Source of the DNA: S012-113 sp965368405
Lineage (GTDB): Bacteria; Bacteroidota; Bacteroidia; Cytophagales; Cyclobacteriaceae
Direction: 5' to 3'
DNA length: 9,988 nucleotides
Assembly: GCA_965368405.1 (NCBI GenBank)
Contig: CBDUMS010000104.1
Coordinates: 1 to 9,988, forward strand
Part shown: positions 1 to 6,843 of the stretch, piece by piece
Layout: every line of letters begins with the position of its first letter
Numbering within the stretch: position 1 is the stretch's first letter
The notes under the pieces: model-generated
Seen by the model: only the letters and a program-made list of their open reading frames with translations
The model's database searches: none
Told to the model about the DNA's origin: nothing
Translations under genes and position numbers: made by a program

Positions 1-593
1 ATAAATAGCCAGTTGGCAGTATCAACAAATTGTTGATGATATATCTGTTTAGTCTCAAGATACTTTCTGTAGTTGAACTCATGCGGATTACGAGGCTCTT
101 GGACTCTAAATGGAGAACCTTTAATTAGGAGCTTATCCCCAAACATCATTAAAGTAGTATCCTTCGGCTTAATATAGATCAAAACTTTACCTGAGGCCTT
201 TTGCCATTCATTTGCCCTTGTATACTCTACCGACAATGTAGCTCGCTGATACAACCCCTTCTTTTGGGGGTCGCTTGTTATAGTACCCTGATATGCGGAA
301 ATATCAGTTAAATGAATAAGATTAGTTTCATTGTTAGCAGCTGATTTTTTCAGTGCCAGAAAAAACCCTATGCCCATAAAAAGAAGCATCGTGGCTATGG
401 CAACAAGCATATTGCGACTGAGCAAGATAGCGCCTTTTTTTAGATGCACTACCATTAAAAAGACAAGAGTTAATGCTGTGGTAAGCCCAATGAAGAGTGG
501 CCCAACAGTGTCTGTAAGAAAGAGCAGAATCCCAGCGATAAGAAAGATGGTCGCCCTTACAAATGGAACTTTCAACCAGAAAAACATGACCAT
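1..593 (-). CDS. comEC: ComEC/Rec2 family competence protein, N-terminal part (cut by the left window edge)
   Basis: Minus-strand frame that opens with ATG at 593 and stays open for 197 codons to the left edge, so only the N-terminus is visible. An in-frame stop at 611-609 lies just upstream, which fixes this start. The first 81 residues contain about three hydrophobic helices (roughly 12-27, 31-50, 60-81). They are followed by a soluble segment from about residue 98 with the features of the DUF4131 domain of ComEC proteins: a 'Gxl' strand, a 'GDKLLIKG' strand at 152-159 and the signature PRNPHEFNYRKYL at 167-179. ComEC forms the inner-membrane channel for single-stranded DNA in natural transformation; in full-length members the competence domain and often a metallo-beta-lactamase domain follow, and these would lie outside the window. 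It starts 44 bases after the phoH stop, on the same strand, so it may be cotranscribed with phoH. Family assignment is by recognition of the DUF4131 pattern. Confidence 0.88.
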   Translation of the reverse strand, partial: MVMFFWLKVPFVRATIFLIAGILLFLTDTVGPLFIGLTTALTLVFLMVVHLKKGAILLSRNMLVAIATMLLFMGIGFFLALKKSAANNETNLIHLTDISAYQGTITSDPQKKGLYQRATLSVEYTRANEWQKASGKVLIYIKPKDTTLMMFGDKLLIKGSPFRVQEPRNPHEFNYRKYLETKQIYHQQFVDTANWLF

Positions 594-637
594 TAAATTA
601 GAAAATGATCAGCTATTTTCCAATGTATACTAACGGA

Positions 638-1582
638 TTATTTCTTACTAATCTTATCGTAAGCCGCGACAATTTTTTTAACTAACTTATGGCGCACGAC
701 ATCTTTCCCCTCCAGAATAACCACACCAATCCCTTCGATATCTTTGATAAGATTAATCGCACCTAGTAAACCAGAGTGTTGATTATTTGGTAGGTCTATT
801 TGCGTTGTGTCACCAGTAACAATCACTTTAGACTGCGGCCCCATGCGTGTTAAAAACATTTTGATTTGCATATGGGTGGTGTTCTGGGCTTCATCGAGCA
901 GTATAAATGCTTTATGCAATGTTCTGCCTCGCATATAGGCGAGTGGTGCGATTTCAATTATATCGTTTTCGAGGTAATAGCGTAGTTTCTCCTTAGGCAC
1001 CATATCGTCGAGCGCATCATAAACAGGCCGCAAATATGGGTCTACTTTCTCCTTTAGATCGCCTGGGAGAAAGCCAAGGCTTTCGCCAGCCTCAACAGCT
1101 GGTCGGGTAATGATAATTTTCTTTACCTCTCTGTTTTTCAACGCCTGAACGGCCAATGCAACGGCGATATAAGTTTTACCACTACCTGCCGGTCCGATGG
1201 CAAACACGAGATCATTTTTATATACCGTATCAACCAGCAGTTTTTGATTAATCGACTTTGGCTTTATTACATTTCCTCTGGAGCCATAAACCAATGCCTC
1301 CTCACTACTATGATGTAAGTGATGAGCCTCCTCTTCCTTAATGAAGCTATCGACATTATCTTCATTAATCCGACCAAACTTGTGATAATGATCAATTAGG
1401 GATTGCAAGATTTCACCGATCTTATCAATTTCTTCTGTGGACCCCTTGATCTGAATCTCATTACCGCGAGAAATTATTTTACTCTGTGGAAATGCTCCAG
1501 CCAGATAACCAATATTCCTATTCTCTACCCCAAGAAAATCAGGGAGTGAAATATTATCAAGGATGATTACTTTTTCTACCAA
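638..1582 (-). CDS. phoH: PhoH family ATPase / PhoH-like protein
   Basis: 314-residue PhoH-type P-loop ATPase, of normal length for the family. An N-terminal KH-like region (about 15-65, with FPQSKIISRGNEI) precedes the ATPase domain (about 105-310). Visible motifs are Walker A GPAGSGKT at 130-137, ITRPAVEAGESLGFLPGD around 158-175, Walker B FILLDEAQ at 226-233, and the sensor-like VTGDTTQIDLP at 255-265. PhoH proteins are cytoplasmic and are linked to RNA metabolism and stress; the exact reaction is unsettled. The start is TTG at 1582: no ATG lies between it and the in-frame stop at 1606-1604, and residues from there (VEKVIILDNISLPDFLGVEN) match how Bacteroidota PhoH proteins begin. The upstream DNA has no clear Shine-Dalgarno site. 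It is divergent from the DUF62 gene across 88 bases and is followed by comEC. Confidence 0.95.
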   Translation of the reverse strand: MVEKVIILDNISLPDFLGVENRNIGYLAGAFPQSKIISRGNEIQIKGSTEEIDKIGEILQSLIDHYHKFGRINEDNVDSFIKEEEAHHLHHSSEEALVYGSRGNVIKPKSINQKLLVDTVYKNDLVFAIGPAGSGKTYIAVALAVQALKNREVKKIIITRPAVEAGESLGFLPGDLKEKVDPYLRPVYDALDDMVPKEKLRYYLENDIIEIAPLAYMRGRTLHKAFILLDEAQNTTHMQIKMFLTRMGPQSKVIVTGDTTQIDLPNNQHSGLLGAINLIKDIEGIGVVILEGKDVVRHKLVKKIVAAYDKISKK

Positions 1583-1604
1583 TCTTATAATGTTTATAAC
1601 ACCT

Positions 1605-1612
1605 CAAATATG
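1605..1612 (-). promoter_or_regulatory. Possible Bacteroidota -7 promoter element for phoH-comEC
   Basis: On the minus strand this octamer reads CATATTTG, one mismatch from the Bacteroidota -7 consensus TAnnTTTG. It would place the transcription start about 20 bases upstream of the TTG start of phoH. No TTTG at the proper -33 spacing is evident; the nearest ATTG is a few bases too far. A weak candidate based on sequence match and position only. Confidence 0.22.
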
Positions 1613-1670
1613 GCTAAATTTTAACTAATTTTACGCCAATCAATTCTACGGAGATCAGTTTTTTGGTTCT

Positions 1671-2438
1671 ATGGCAATAGTCACGCTTACTACAGATTTC
1701 GGACATCGTGATGCCTATGTCGCTATTTTAAAGGCGAAATTGCTTGCTCTGGACTCAAGTCTTACGATTTTAGATATCGGCCATGATGTGGAACCTGCCA
1801 ATATTGCACATGGTGCATTCCTTTTGCGTTCGGCCTACCCTAACTTTCCACAACATAGTATTCATCTTGTTGCTGTAGATTCTTTAGGCAGTGCAAAAAA
1901 TAGATTCATTGCGTTAGAAATAGATGGCCAGTTCTTCATTGGCACCGACAATGGCTTGCTGAGTTTAATCTCAGAGTGGGAACCTGAACAGGTCGTATTA
2001 ATTTCAGAGGGCGAGAACACCACCTTTCCTGCACGAGATATTATGGCACCTATAGCGGCAAGGCTAGCCGAAGGAGCAATTTTGGAAGAAGTGGGGAAAC
2101 CCTATTCTGAAATGAAACGCTTCCTTAAACGATCTATTAAAGCGAATAAACAAGAGATTATCGGCCATGTCGCGCATATTGATCATTATGGGAACTTACT
2201 TACCAATATTCCCAAACGCGATTTTGACATCCTCTCAAAAGACAAGAAGTTCACCGTAGGCATTGGTAAAGAACATATCACGGAAATCAATATTTCACCT
2301 GCTGATGTAGATGCAGGAGATTGTTTTGTTCTTTTTAATCATATGGATTTATTAGAGGTCGGTATTAAAAATGGTCATGCTGCGCAATTACTCGGTCTCC
2401 AGTTTGATAGCCCAATTTGGATAAAATTTGAAGAATAA
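1671..2438 (+). CDS. SAM hydroxide adenosyltransferase / SAM hydrolase family protein (DUF62)
   Basis: 255 residues, normal length for the DUF62 family, whose characterised members hydrolyse S-adenosylmethionine to adenosine and methionine using an activated hydroxide; fluorinase and chlorinase are relatives. Seen in the sequence: an N-terminal TLTTDFGHRDAYVA at 5-18 (family TDFG...D.YV), the VAVD strand at 67-70, GTDNGLLS at 91-98, TFPARDIMAPIAARLAEG at 118-135, and the C-terminal domain motif HIDHYGNLLTNIP at 169-181. Two positions depart from the usual family pattern: the DPGVG loop is DSLGS (70-74), and the His of the usual TFHGRD motif is Pro120. The family call is secure; the exact activity is not. 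It heads a plus-strand pair with the ABM gene, the two sharing one base (TAATG). Confidence 0.88.
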   Translation: MAIVTLTTDFGHRDAYVAILKAKLLALDSSLTILDIGHDVEPANIAHGAFLLRSAYPNFPQHSIHLVAVDSLGSAKNRFIALEIDGQFFIGTDNGLLSLISEWEPEQVVLISEGENTTFPARDIMAPIAARLAEGAILEEVGKPYSEMKRFLKRSIKANKQEIIGHVAHIDHYGNLLTNIPKRDFDILSKDKKFTVGIGKEHITEINISPADVDAGDCFVLFNHMDLLEVGIKNGHAAQLLGLQFDSPIWIKFEE

Positions 2439-2734
2439 TGTTAATCAGAATTGTTAAAATGACTTTTCAATCCGACAGAACCAAAGATTTTTTGGATATG
2501 TTCGACGAAATTAAACATAAAATCAGGGCAATCGATGGCTGTGAATACCTAGAGTTAATGCAGGATTACGATAATCCGAATAGTTATAGCACTTATAGCA
2601 AATGGCGTGATGCAGACGCTCTAAATGCGTACAGAAATTCAGAACTTTTTGATGGTGTATGGCCTAAAACCAAGGCCATGTTCAGCGCAAAGCCAATTGC
2701 ATTCTCCTTAAAAACACATCTAATCGTTGATTAA
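2438..2734 (+). CDS. Antibiotic biosynthesis monooxygenase (ABM/YgiN-like) domain protein
   Basis: 98-residue single-domain protein of the dimeric alpha+beta barrel (ABM) fold. It shows the usual order: an initial strand (MLIRIVKMTF), a helix with FLDMFDEIKHKIRAIDGC (residues 18-35), a strand YLELMQDYDNPNSYSTYSKW, and the helix DALNAYRNSELFDGVWPKTKAMF that is typical of YgiN-like proteins. Members act as quinol or heme-related monooxygenases or have no known reaction; the sequence does not decide which. The ATG overlaps the stop of the DUF62 gene by one base, so translation is probably coupled. Its stop overlaps the stop of nosY on the other strand by 4 bases (2731-2734), leaving no room for a terminator between the converging units. 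Confidence 0.82.
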   Translation: MLIRIVKMTFQSDRTKDFLDMFDEIKHKIRAIDGCEYLELMQDYDNPNSYSTYSKWRDADALNAYRNSELFDGVWPKTKAMFSAKPIAFSLKTHLIVD

Positions 2735-3513
2735 AAGTCTTTTCGGGCTGCCTTTTTAAGCATAAGATAAATGGGCAGTATCGTCCAGATTGTAAGGATG
2801 ACCAAGGAGCTAACTATTCCCCAGCTTGTTCCAAAAAACTTCTGAAAAACAGCACCGGTATAACCCAATAAGGCCGAAATGTCGAGTTTAAGTAGAATCA
2901 GAATTCGCGACAGGTCGATCGGGTTTAGCATCGTTCCAAACAGCGTGAATTTATCTAAAGGATAATCTTCGAATATAATTAGCGAAATCAGGAAAAGTCC
3001 GTCGTAAATCACGGCCATAAAGAGCCAGATTAAGATTGCATACCCAAATCCTTTAATCTTATTATCATTTCGTAGACCGATGTTATAAGCCAGTGCAACG
3101 AAAATAAAGGTTAGGAAAGATCCTGAAATCAAGAGCAATAAAAAATTGGCTATTTCGGTGGATTGTAAGACCCCGTAAAATAAGAAAGGAATACCGAGCC
3201 CAAGAATTAAGCTTAGCGCAAGTGAGAGCGAGACTCCTAGGTATTGTCCCAAAAAGATCGTCTTCCGCTTAATGGGCTGAGCTAATAATAATTCGGTGAA
3301 TTCTTTAGAACTATAGAAATACATGACGCCGAAAATTGTCCCGATCATAGGAGTCAATACAATAATGATATTCATTAAAGTAATTACAGATTTCGATACA
3401 CTACTGTTTAAAAAGAGTAATGCAAACCCCAGAACAAGGTAGAAGATAAAGTAGACATAGCTCCATCTACTGCGGACAAGGTCGTAAAAACTATATTGCA
3501 GTACTTTTATCAT
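2731..3513 (-). CDS. nosY: NosY, ABC-2 type membrane permease of the N2O reductase maturation system
   Basis: 260-residue integral membrane protein with about six hydrophobic helices (roughly 17-35, 45-67, 92-116, 123-147, 157-180, 232-252) and the ABC-2 permease layout. The segments SSKEFTELLLAQPIKRKTIFLGQ (68-90) and MLNPIDLSRI (195-204) are typical of NosY-like permeases. NosY forms the membrane part of the NosDFY complex, in which two copies pair with the NosF ATPase and NosD docks on the periplasmic side to support assembly of the copper-sulfide CuZ centre of NosZ. Its start overlaps the nosF stop by 4 bases (ATGA), indicating coupled translation. It is the last gene of the cluster and ends tail-to-tail on the ABM gene. 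Identification rests on the neighbours nosF and nosD as well as on the sequence. Confidence 0.92.
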   Translation of the reverse strand: MIKVLQYSFYDLVRSRWSYVYFIFYLVLGFALLFLNSSVSKSVITLMNIIIVLTPMIGTIFGVMYFYSSKEFTELLLAQPIKRKTIFLGQYLGVSLSLALSLILGLGIPFLFYGVLQSTEIANFLLLLISGSFLTFIFVALAYNIGLRNDNKIKGFGYAILIWLFMAVIYDGLFLISLIIFEDYPLDKFTLFGTMLNPIDLSRILILLKLDISALLGYTGAVFQKFFGTSWGIVSSLVILTIWTILPIYLMLKKAARKDF

Positions 3514-4214
3514 TCGTTTTCCGATAATATGGTTGCTATTGCATGTTCCAGGTCTTCCTGTTCACTCTTCTGTTTGAGTTCCGCAACTGTTCCTTTAAAA
3601 TAGATATTCCCTTCAAGCAAGAACACGATTTCATCCGCCATCGAGTCTACAAAATCCATGATGTGCGTGGTGATTAAGATGGTCTTCCCGGCAGCTTTCT
3701 CTTCTCGAATGAGTTCTTTTAGGTGAATCAATGAGACAGGATCTAACCCTGTAGTTGGCTCATCGAGAATTAATATTGGACAATCGAACATAAAGGTAAG
3801 CACGAGGTTTACCTTCTGCTTCGTGCCTCCGGAAAGATTACCCAACTTCTTATCCAGAAATGGCGAAAGTTTAAACAGATCAATTAGTACCTGATCATTG
3901 GCCGGTTGATCGCGCAGGTTCTTAATCATTTTAATTAATTCCTGCACGCTGAGGTTATCCGGGAACTGTGCAATCTGTGGTAAATAGTTGATTTTATTGC
4001 GATACTCCCAGTTGCCAGTAATGCTTTCCTTATCGATCAGTATCTCACCAGACTGGGGCAGTACCATGCCTAAAATACTTTTTATTAGTGTGGTTTTTCC
4101 CGATCCATTTGGACCAAGAATGGCAAAAATGCCTTCATTATCTATCGAAAGACTAACTTGATCGAGCACTTCGACCTTACCGAAATTCTTATGTAAGCCT
4201 TTAATCTCAATCAT
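3510..4214 (-). CDS. nosF: NosF, ABC transporter ATPase of the N2O reductase maturation system
   Basis: 234-residue ABC ATPase with complete motifs: Walker A GPNGSGKT at 34-41, Q-loop glutamine Q80, signature LSGGTKQK at 127-134, Walker B PILILDEP at 146-153 with the catalytic Glu at 152, D-loop GLDP, and switch His184. The C-terminal tail after about 210 is short. It drives NosY from the cytoplasm; ATP hydrolysis powers NosD-linked maturation of NosZ. Its start lies inside the end of nosD (8-base overlap) and its stop overlaps the start of nosY by 4 bases, so nosD, nosF and nosY are tightly coupled. The sequence alone would say ABC-2 type ATPase; the context makes it NosF. Confidence 0.94.
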   Translation of the reverse strand: MIEIKGLHKNFGKVEVLDQVSLSIDNEGIFAILGPNGSGKTTLIKSILGMVLPQSGEILIDKESITGNWEYRNKINYLPQIAQFPDNLSVQELIKMIKNLRDQPANDQVLIDLFKLSPFLDKKLGNLSGGTKQKVNLVLTFMFDCPILILDEPTTGLDPVSLIHLKELIREEKAAGKTILITTHIMDFVDSMADEIVFLLEGNIYFKGTVAELKQKSEQEDLEHAIATILSENE

Positions 4215-5457
4215 TAATCATGTGCATTTTAGGTGTGGCATCTACGAGCTCATCTGGTGTAAATACCGGAGATACTTTTTCAGAAAAATTAAGAATATCA
4301 ATAAACAAACTCCTCAGTAATATAATAGTTTCTGGAGTTCTATTAACAATGTAGGAGAATAGTTTAACAGGACGATAAGGCACATCGCCCACGCCATCCT
4401 TATCTAAATCGTATCCAGCATATGAGCTCCAAAAATTACCCTCAAAACCATTATCATTCATTTGTGTATTGTAGGAGACATCGAATGAGTTATTTAAGAA
4501 ATTATTATCATTAAAAACGTTAGCGTAACAACCCCCTGCCATCTTTATCGCCCAACCGTTCCGTGAGAAATCATTCTTGATGTAGTTAATTCGTGTAGAT
4601 CCTTCAATATGGATGCCTATGGTATTTTCTTCGAAAATATTATCCTCAATCTCTGCATCGTATATCTCCTTTAAAAGCAAGCCAAATGATGCTGTCCCCC
4701 AATTTTTGTAGAAGTGATTCCGTTTCATGTTGATGAACTTAGAGAACATTACCGCCACTCCTGACCCATTATTAGTAAATATATTGTCGTAATAGTCGTC
4801 GTTGTTAGAGAACATAAAGTGCAGTCCATACCTTAAGTTATTACGACTAAGGTTTTCTACTATCTGACTGTCGGTAACAAATTCCAGGTAAATACCATCC
4901 CTCAGATTTTCCAGAATATTCTCTTTTACCAGGATATTTGAACAGTGCCATAGATGTACGCCGTTGCCCGAGTTATATTGCTCAACCGCCTGGCTAGAGA
5001 TTTGGTTATTCGCAATAGTACCGTAATGCGATTTCTCGACTAAAAGGCCGAAGAATACATCCTTCAATACATTATTTAATATGCTGAAATTTCTACTTCT
5101 GGACACGTATATTGCAGCATGATCGCTTGTATAGCTTACACCAACCTTTTGGATAACAAATCCGTCTAAGGTGACGCTATCGGCCTTTATTTCAATAATG
5201 CCGGCTTCAAAGTTTCCATCAATCACGGGCTGATCTATACCGATGAGTGTAATGGGCTTATCAATTACGATGGCATTTTCCAGATAGGTACCCGACTGAA
5301 CATAAATGGTATCATGCCTCTGAGCAATTCTTATGGCTTCTTTAACATTAGTTATTTTGCAAGTACTGCATACCTCAATAGAGTTCGCGTAAACAGTTCT
5401 AACAGCTGTTGCAAAAAAGATCGGAATTAGGCAAATAGATAAGTAAATCTTAGTCAT
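4207..5457 (-). CDS. nosD: NosD, periplasmic beta-helix copper-enzyme maturation protein
   Basis: 416 residues, usual size for NosD. A Sec signal peptide covers about 1-24 (hydrophobic core YLSICLIPIFFATAV, likely cleavage after VYA). A CASH-type parallel beta-helix follows, with repeated strand-turn units rich in N, I and G over about residues 50-330; it starts with the typical IYVQSGTYLEN at 51-61. Near the C-terminus is the NosD hallmark GYDLDKDGVGDVPYRP. A CSTC pair (C30, C33) directly follows the signal peptide. NosD sits on the periplasmic face of NosFY and interacts with NosL and NosZ during CuZ assembly. It lies 35 bases downstream of nosL and overlaps nosF by 8 bases. It has one of the few clear ribosome binding sites in the window (GGAG, 7 bases before the ATG). 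Confidence 0.95.
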   Translation of the reverse strand: MTKIYLSICLIPIFFATAVRTVYANSIEVCSTCKITNVKEAIRIAQRHDTIYVQSGTYLENAIVIDKPITLIGIDQPVIDGNFEAGIIEIKADSVTLDGFVIQKVGVSYTSDHAAIYVSRSRNFSILNNVLKDVFFGLLVEKSHYGTIANNQISSQAVEQYNSGNGVHLWHCSNILVKENILENLRDGIYLEFVTDSQIVENLSRNNLRYGLHFMFSNNDDYYDNIFTNNGSGVAVMFSKFINMKRNHFYKNWGTASFGLLLKEIYDAEIEDNIFEENTIGIHIEGSTRINYIKNDFSRNGWAIKMAGGCYANVFNDNNFLNNSFDVSYNTQMNDNGFEGNFWSSYAGYDLDKDGVGDVPYRPVKLFSYIVNRTPETIILLRSLFIDILNFSEKVSPVFTPDELVDATPKMHMIND

Positions 5458-5464
5458 AGTATAG

Positions 5465-5468
5465 CTCC
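5465..5468 (-). promoter_or_regulatory. Shine-Dalgarno site of nosD
   Basis: GGAG on the minus strand, 7 bases before the nosD ATG. It stands out because most genes here have AT-rich leaders without such a site, as is common in Bacteroidota. It supports the chosen nosD start. Confidence 0.5.
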
Positions 5469-5492
5469 GCTAAGATAATATAATACTCGTTC

Positions 5493-5921
5493 CTATCTTA
5501 ATTTTGATTGAACCGTTTCCCAGTTATAGATGTCACCCGACTGCTCGGTTTGAACCTGGCGAGCAACCGACGCATCTTTAAAGGCTGACAAAAAGGCTCC
5601 CATTGGGCTGGGTATCGACTGAGAAATAAGATAATGGGCCTCCCTGGCGTCTATAAAAGCACCAGGGTCGTCGTAATCGTTCACTAAGATCAATCCAATG
5701 TTCTCGGGTGCAATTGTTTTCGCATCGTTAATCATACATTCGATCGCATCATATTTCTTAACCTTGCCTTTGTCCGAAACAATTTGAGCTGCATGCTGAT
5801 TGTCTACAATCGTCATACTACAAAAATGACAGCCATCTTTTCCATAGTTTATTTTGGCAGGTTTAATATCACATGATAAAAAGACAAGTACTACTGCACT
5901 AATTATCAAAGGGTTTTTCAT
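5493..5921 (-). CDS. nosL: NosL, copper-binding lipoprotein for N2O reductase
   Basis: 142-residue lipoprotein from ATG at 5921. The frame is open upstream to a TTG at 5948, but the ATG start gives a proper signal sequence: MKNP, a hydrophobic core, and lipobox FLSC with the lipid-carrying C17. The mature part has the NosL copper motif GCHFCSM (30-36; C31, C34, M36), the second conserved ECM (61-63), and SPMGAFLSAF at 105-114, which matches the family's '(S/T)PMG...AF' segment. NosL is an outward-facing lipoprotein that binds Cu(I) and passes copper to the NosD/NosZ assembly line. The gene lies between the 288-base gap that follows the membrane-protein gene and nosD. Asp at +2 after the lipid cysteine is noted; the E. 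coli retention rule may not apply in this phylum. Confidence 0.93.
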   Translation of the reverse strand: MKNPLIISAVVLVFLSCDIKPAKINYGKDGCHFCSMTIVDNQHAAQIVSDKGKVKKYDAIECMINDAKTIAPENIGLILVNDYDDPGAFIDAREAHYLISQSIPSPMGAFLSAFKDASVARQVQTEQSGDIYNWETVQSKLR

Positions 5922-5958
5922 AGTAATAACGATTTCTTGATACAACAATTAATAACGA

Positions 5959-6004
5959 AGGTGCCACTTTTCCTATTAACCTATTAACATTGGAGGTGGC
6001 ACCT
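5959..6004 (-). repeat. 9-bp inverted repeat enclosing a tandem octamer, upstream of nosL
   Basis: The arms 5959-5967 and 5996-6004 are exact inverted copies (minus-strand arm AGGTGCCAC). The 28-base space between them contains two adjacent copies of GTTAATAG (minus-strand reading; plus-strand 5973-5980 and 5981-5988). The element is 38-83 bases upstream of the nosL ATG. It has no following T-run, so it is not a typical intrinsic terminator. It could be an RNA hairpin, a processing site or an operator; nothing in the sequence decides between these. Confidence 0.6.
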
Positions 6005-6015
6005 ATCGTCACTAT

Positions 6016-6129
6016 CTAACTAAAATTCAACAATTCACCCTCTAATGACCATTTCAATAGCGCATCAGATCCTAATGGTGAAACTCTCACATAACTCAAT
6101 ATTTTTTCTAGCGGGCAGCGTAAATGGCA
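6016..6129 (-). pseudogene. Decayed 3' end of a nosZ-like (CuA-domain) gene
   Basis: In the gap between the membrane-protein gene and nosL, a minus-strand frame ends at TAG 6018-6016. Its last 25 codons begin YVRVSPLGSDALLKWSL (from 6093). The intact NosZ in this window ends with YIRVSPANSNIELSWSL plus two residues: 10 identities in the 17 residues shown, in register, at the very C-terminus of both. Just upstream the frame contains a CxxxC pair (codons at 6129-6127 and 6117-6115), the same spacing as the CuA cysteines of NosZ. The residues between CxxxC and the Tyr are two fewer than in NosZ and lack the His and Met ligands, which fits decay with small deletions. The frame is blocked by a TGA at 6171-6169 and has no convincing start. 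DNA similarity to the resident nosZ is low, with many silent differences, so this is not a fresh duplication. The remaining bases to 6209 show no gene. Confidence 0.5.
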
Positions 6130-6209
6130 AATCAATATAAATGCTACAAACCTTTCCTCTACGGCCCCTCAACATATTCTTCAGATTAAGGTGTTAAAAA
6201 CTTTTTATT

Positions 6210-6812
6210 CTAGGCTGATTTTTTCCCTAAATAATATCCGATGAAGGTAAAAATCATACCAATCCCAAGCATAATTCCCCCAAGGCGCGGGTATGAATAT
6301 GCATCGAAATTAAGTAGTTTCTTATGCCCAAGAAGAGGAGGATTATACTTCATAGGCGTGCCATCGGCATTTAACAATTTCATAATTGCATTCGGATCGA
6401 GATCCGACCCATAATCTACTAACCATAGATTGAAGTCATAGATACCAAGTCCAGCCAGAATACTCATAAGGATCAACCACGAAAGGAACCAGTTATGAGA
6501 CAGTTTACCTATAAAACCAAGGATTCCGATAAGAGCACCAAGTAGTGACATACCAATAACGACAATTGGGAATATTGAAAACTCCCACATATCCTCTTGC
6601 TTAGGTAGGGTTTTCATCCCTATATAGTGGTTAAGACCATCGATATTCTGTAGGTCAAACTCACTCTCACCCTGCAGCCCATTGACATATATATCAATAC
6701 CCAGAGGTTCGGGATATTGTGGGGCACCCAATCGTATGTTCCACATCGGGAAAACAAACAAACCCAATAGCAGTAAACTGCCAATAATCATTAAGATACT
6801 TCCCTTTTTCAT
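6210..6812 (-). CDS. Four-helix membrane protein of the nos cluster, function unknown
   Basis: 200-residue protein that I cannot assign to a characterised family. It has four hydrophobic helices (about 5-24, 79-101, 107-125, 176-195) and two sizeable loops (25-78 and 126-175). The Lys-rich N-terminus (MKKG) and C-terminus (GKKSA) suggest both ends are cytoplasmic, which places both loops in the periplasm. The first loop carries APQYPEPLGIDIYVNGL (30-46) and DGLNHYIGMKTL (58-69); the latter includes His62 and Met66, possible metal ligands. Its place directly after nosZ and before nosL suggests a role in NosZ maturation, copper supply or electron transfer; a polytopic membrane gene near nosZ, called nosB, is known in clade II clusters, and this could be its local counterpart, but I cannot show that. 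The ATG at 6812 follows the terminator after nosZ by about 30 bases, with no obvious Shine-Dalgarno site. Confidence 0.8.
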   Translation of the reverse strand: MKKGSILMIIGSLLLLGLFVFPMWNIRLGAPQYPEPLGIDIYVNGLQGESEFDLQNIDGLNHYIGMKTLPKQEDMWEFSIFPIVVIGMSLLGALIGILGFIGKLSHNWFLSWLILMSILAGLGIYDFNLWLVDYGSDLDPNAIMKLLNADGTPMKYNPPLLGHKKLLNFDAYSYPRLGGIMLGIGMIFTFIGYYLGKKSA

Positions 6813-6843
6813 TTTATTAACCCGTACAAGTAAAAGCTGTAAT

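Noticed and set aside
331..633. A 100-codon open frame on the plus strand
   Set aside because: It lies antisense to the clear ComEC N-terminal coding frame (1-593, minus), has a low-complexity basic composition and no recognisable domain.
5471..5500. A 7-bp inverted repeat (arms 5471-5477 and 5494-5500) between nosL and nosD
   Set aside because: AT-rich, short, overlapping the nosL stop and without a T-run; such a match is easily expected by chance in DNA of this composition.
5922..5948. N-terminal extension of NosL to a TTG at 5948
   Set aside because: It adds nine residues ahead of an otherwise standard lipoprotein signal; the ATG at 5921 gives the proper charged N-terminus and hydrophobic core.
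6058..6174. A short minus-strand frame starting with ATG in the nosL upstream gap (about 36 codons)
   Set aside because: It overlaps the nosZ-like remnant in another frame, has no clear ribosome binding site and resembles no known peptide. It may instead reflect frameshifted remnant sequence.
6190..6210. A possible terminator right after the membrane-protein gene
   Set aside because: Only a short A/T-only inverted repeat with no GC stem or usable loop; not a credible intrinsic terminator.
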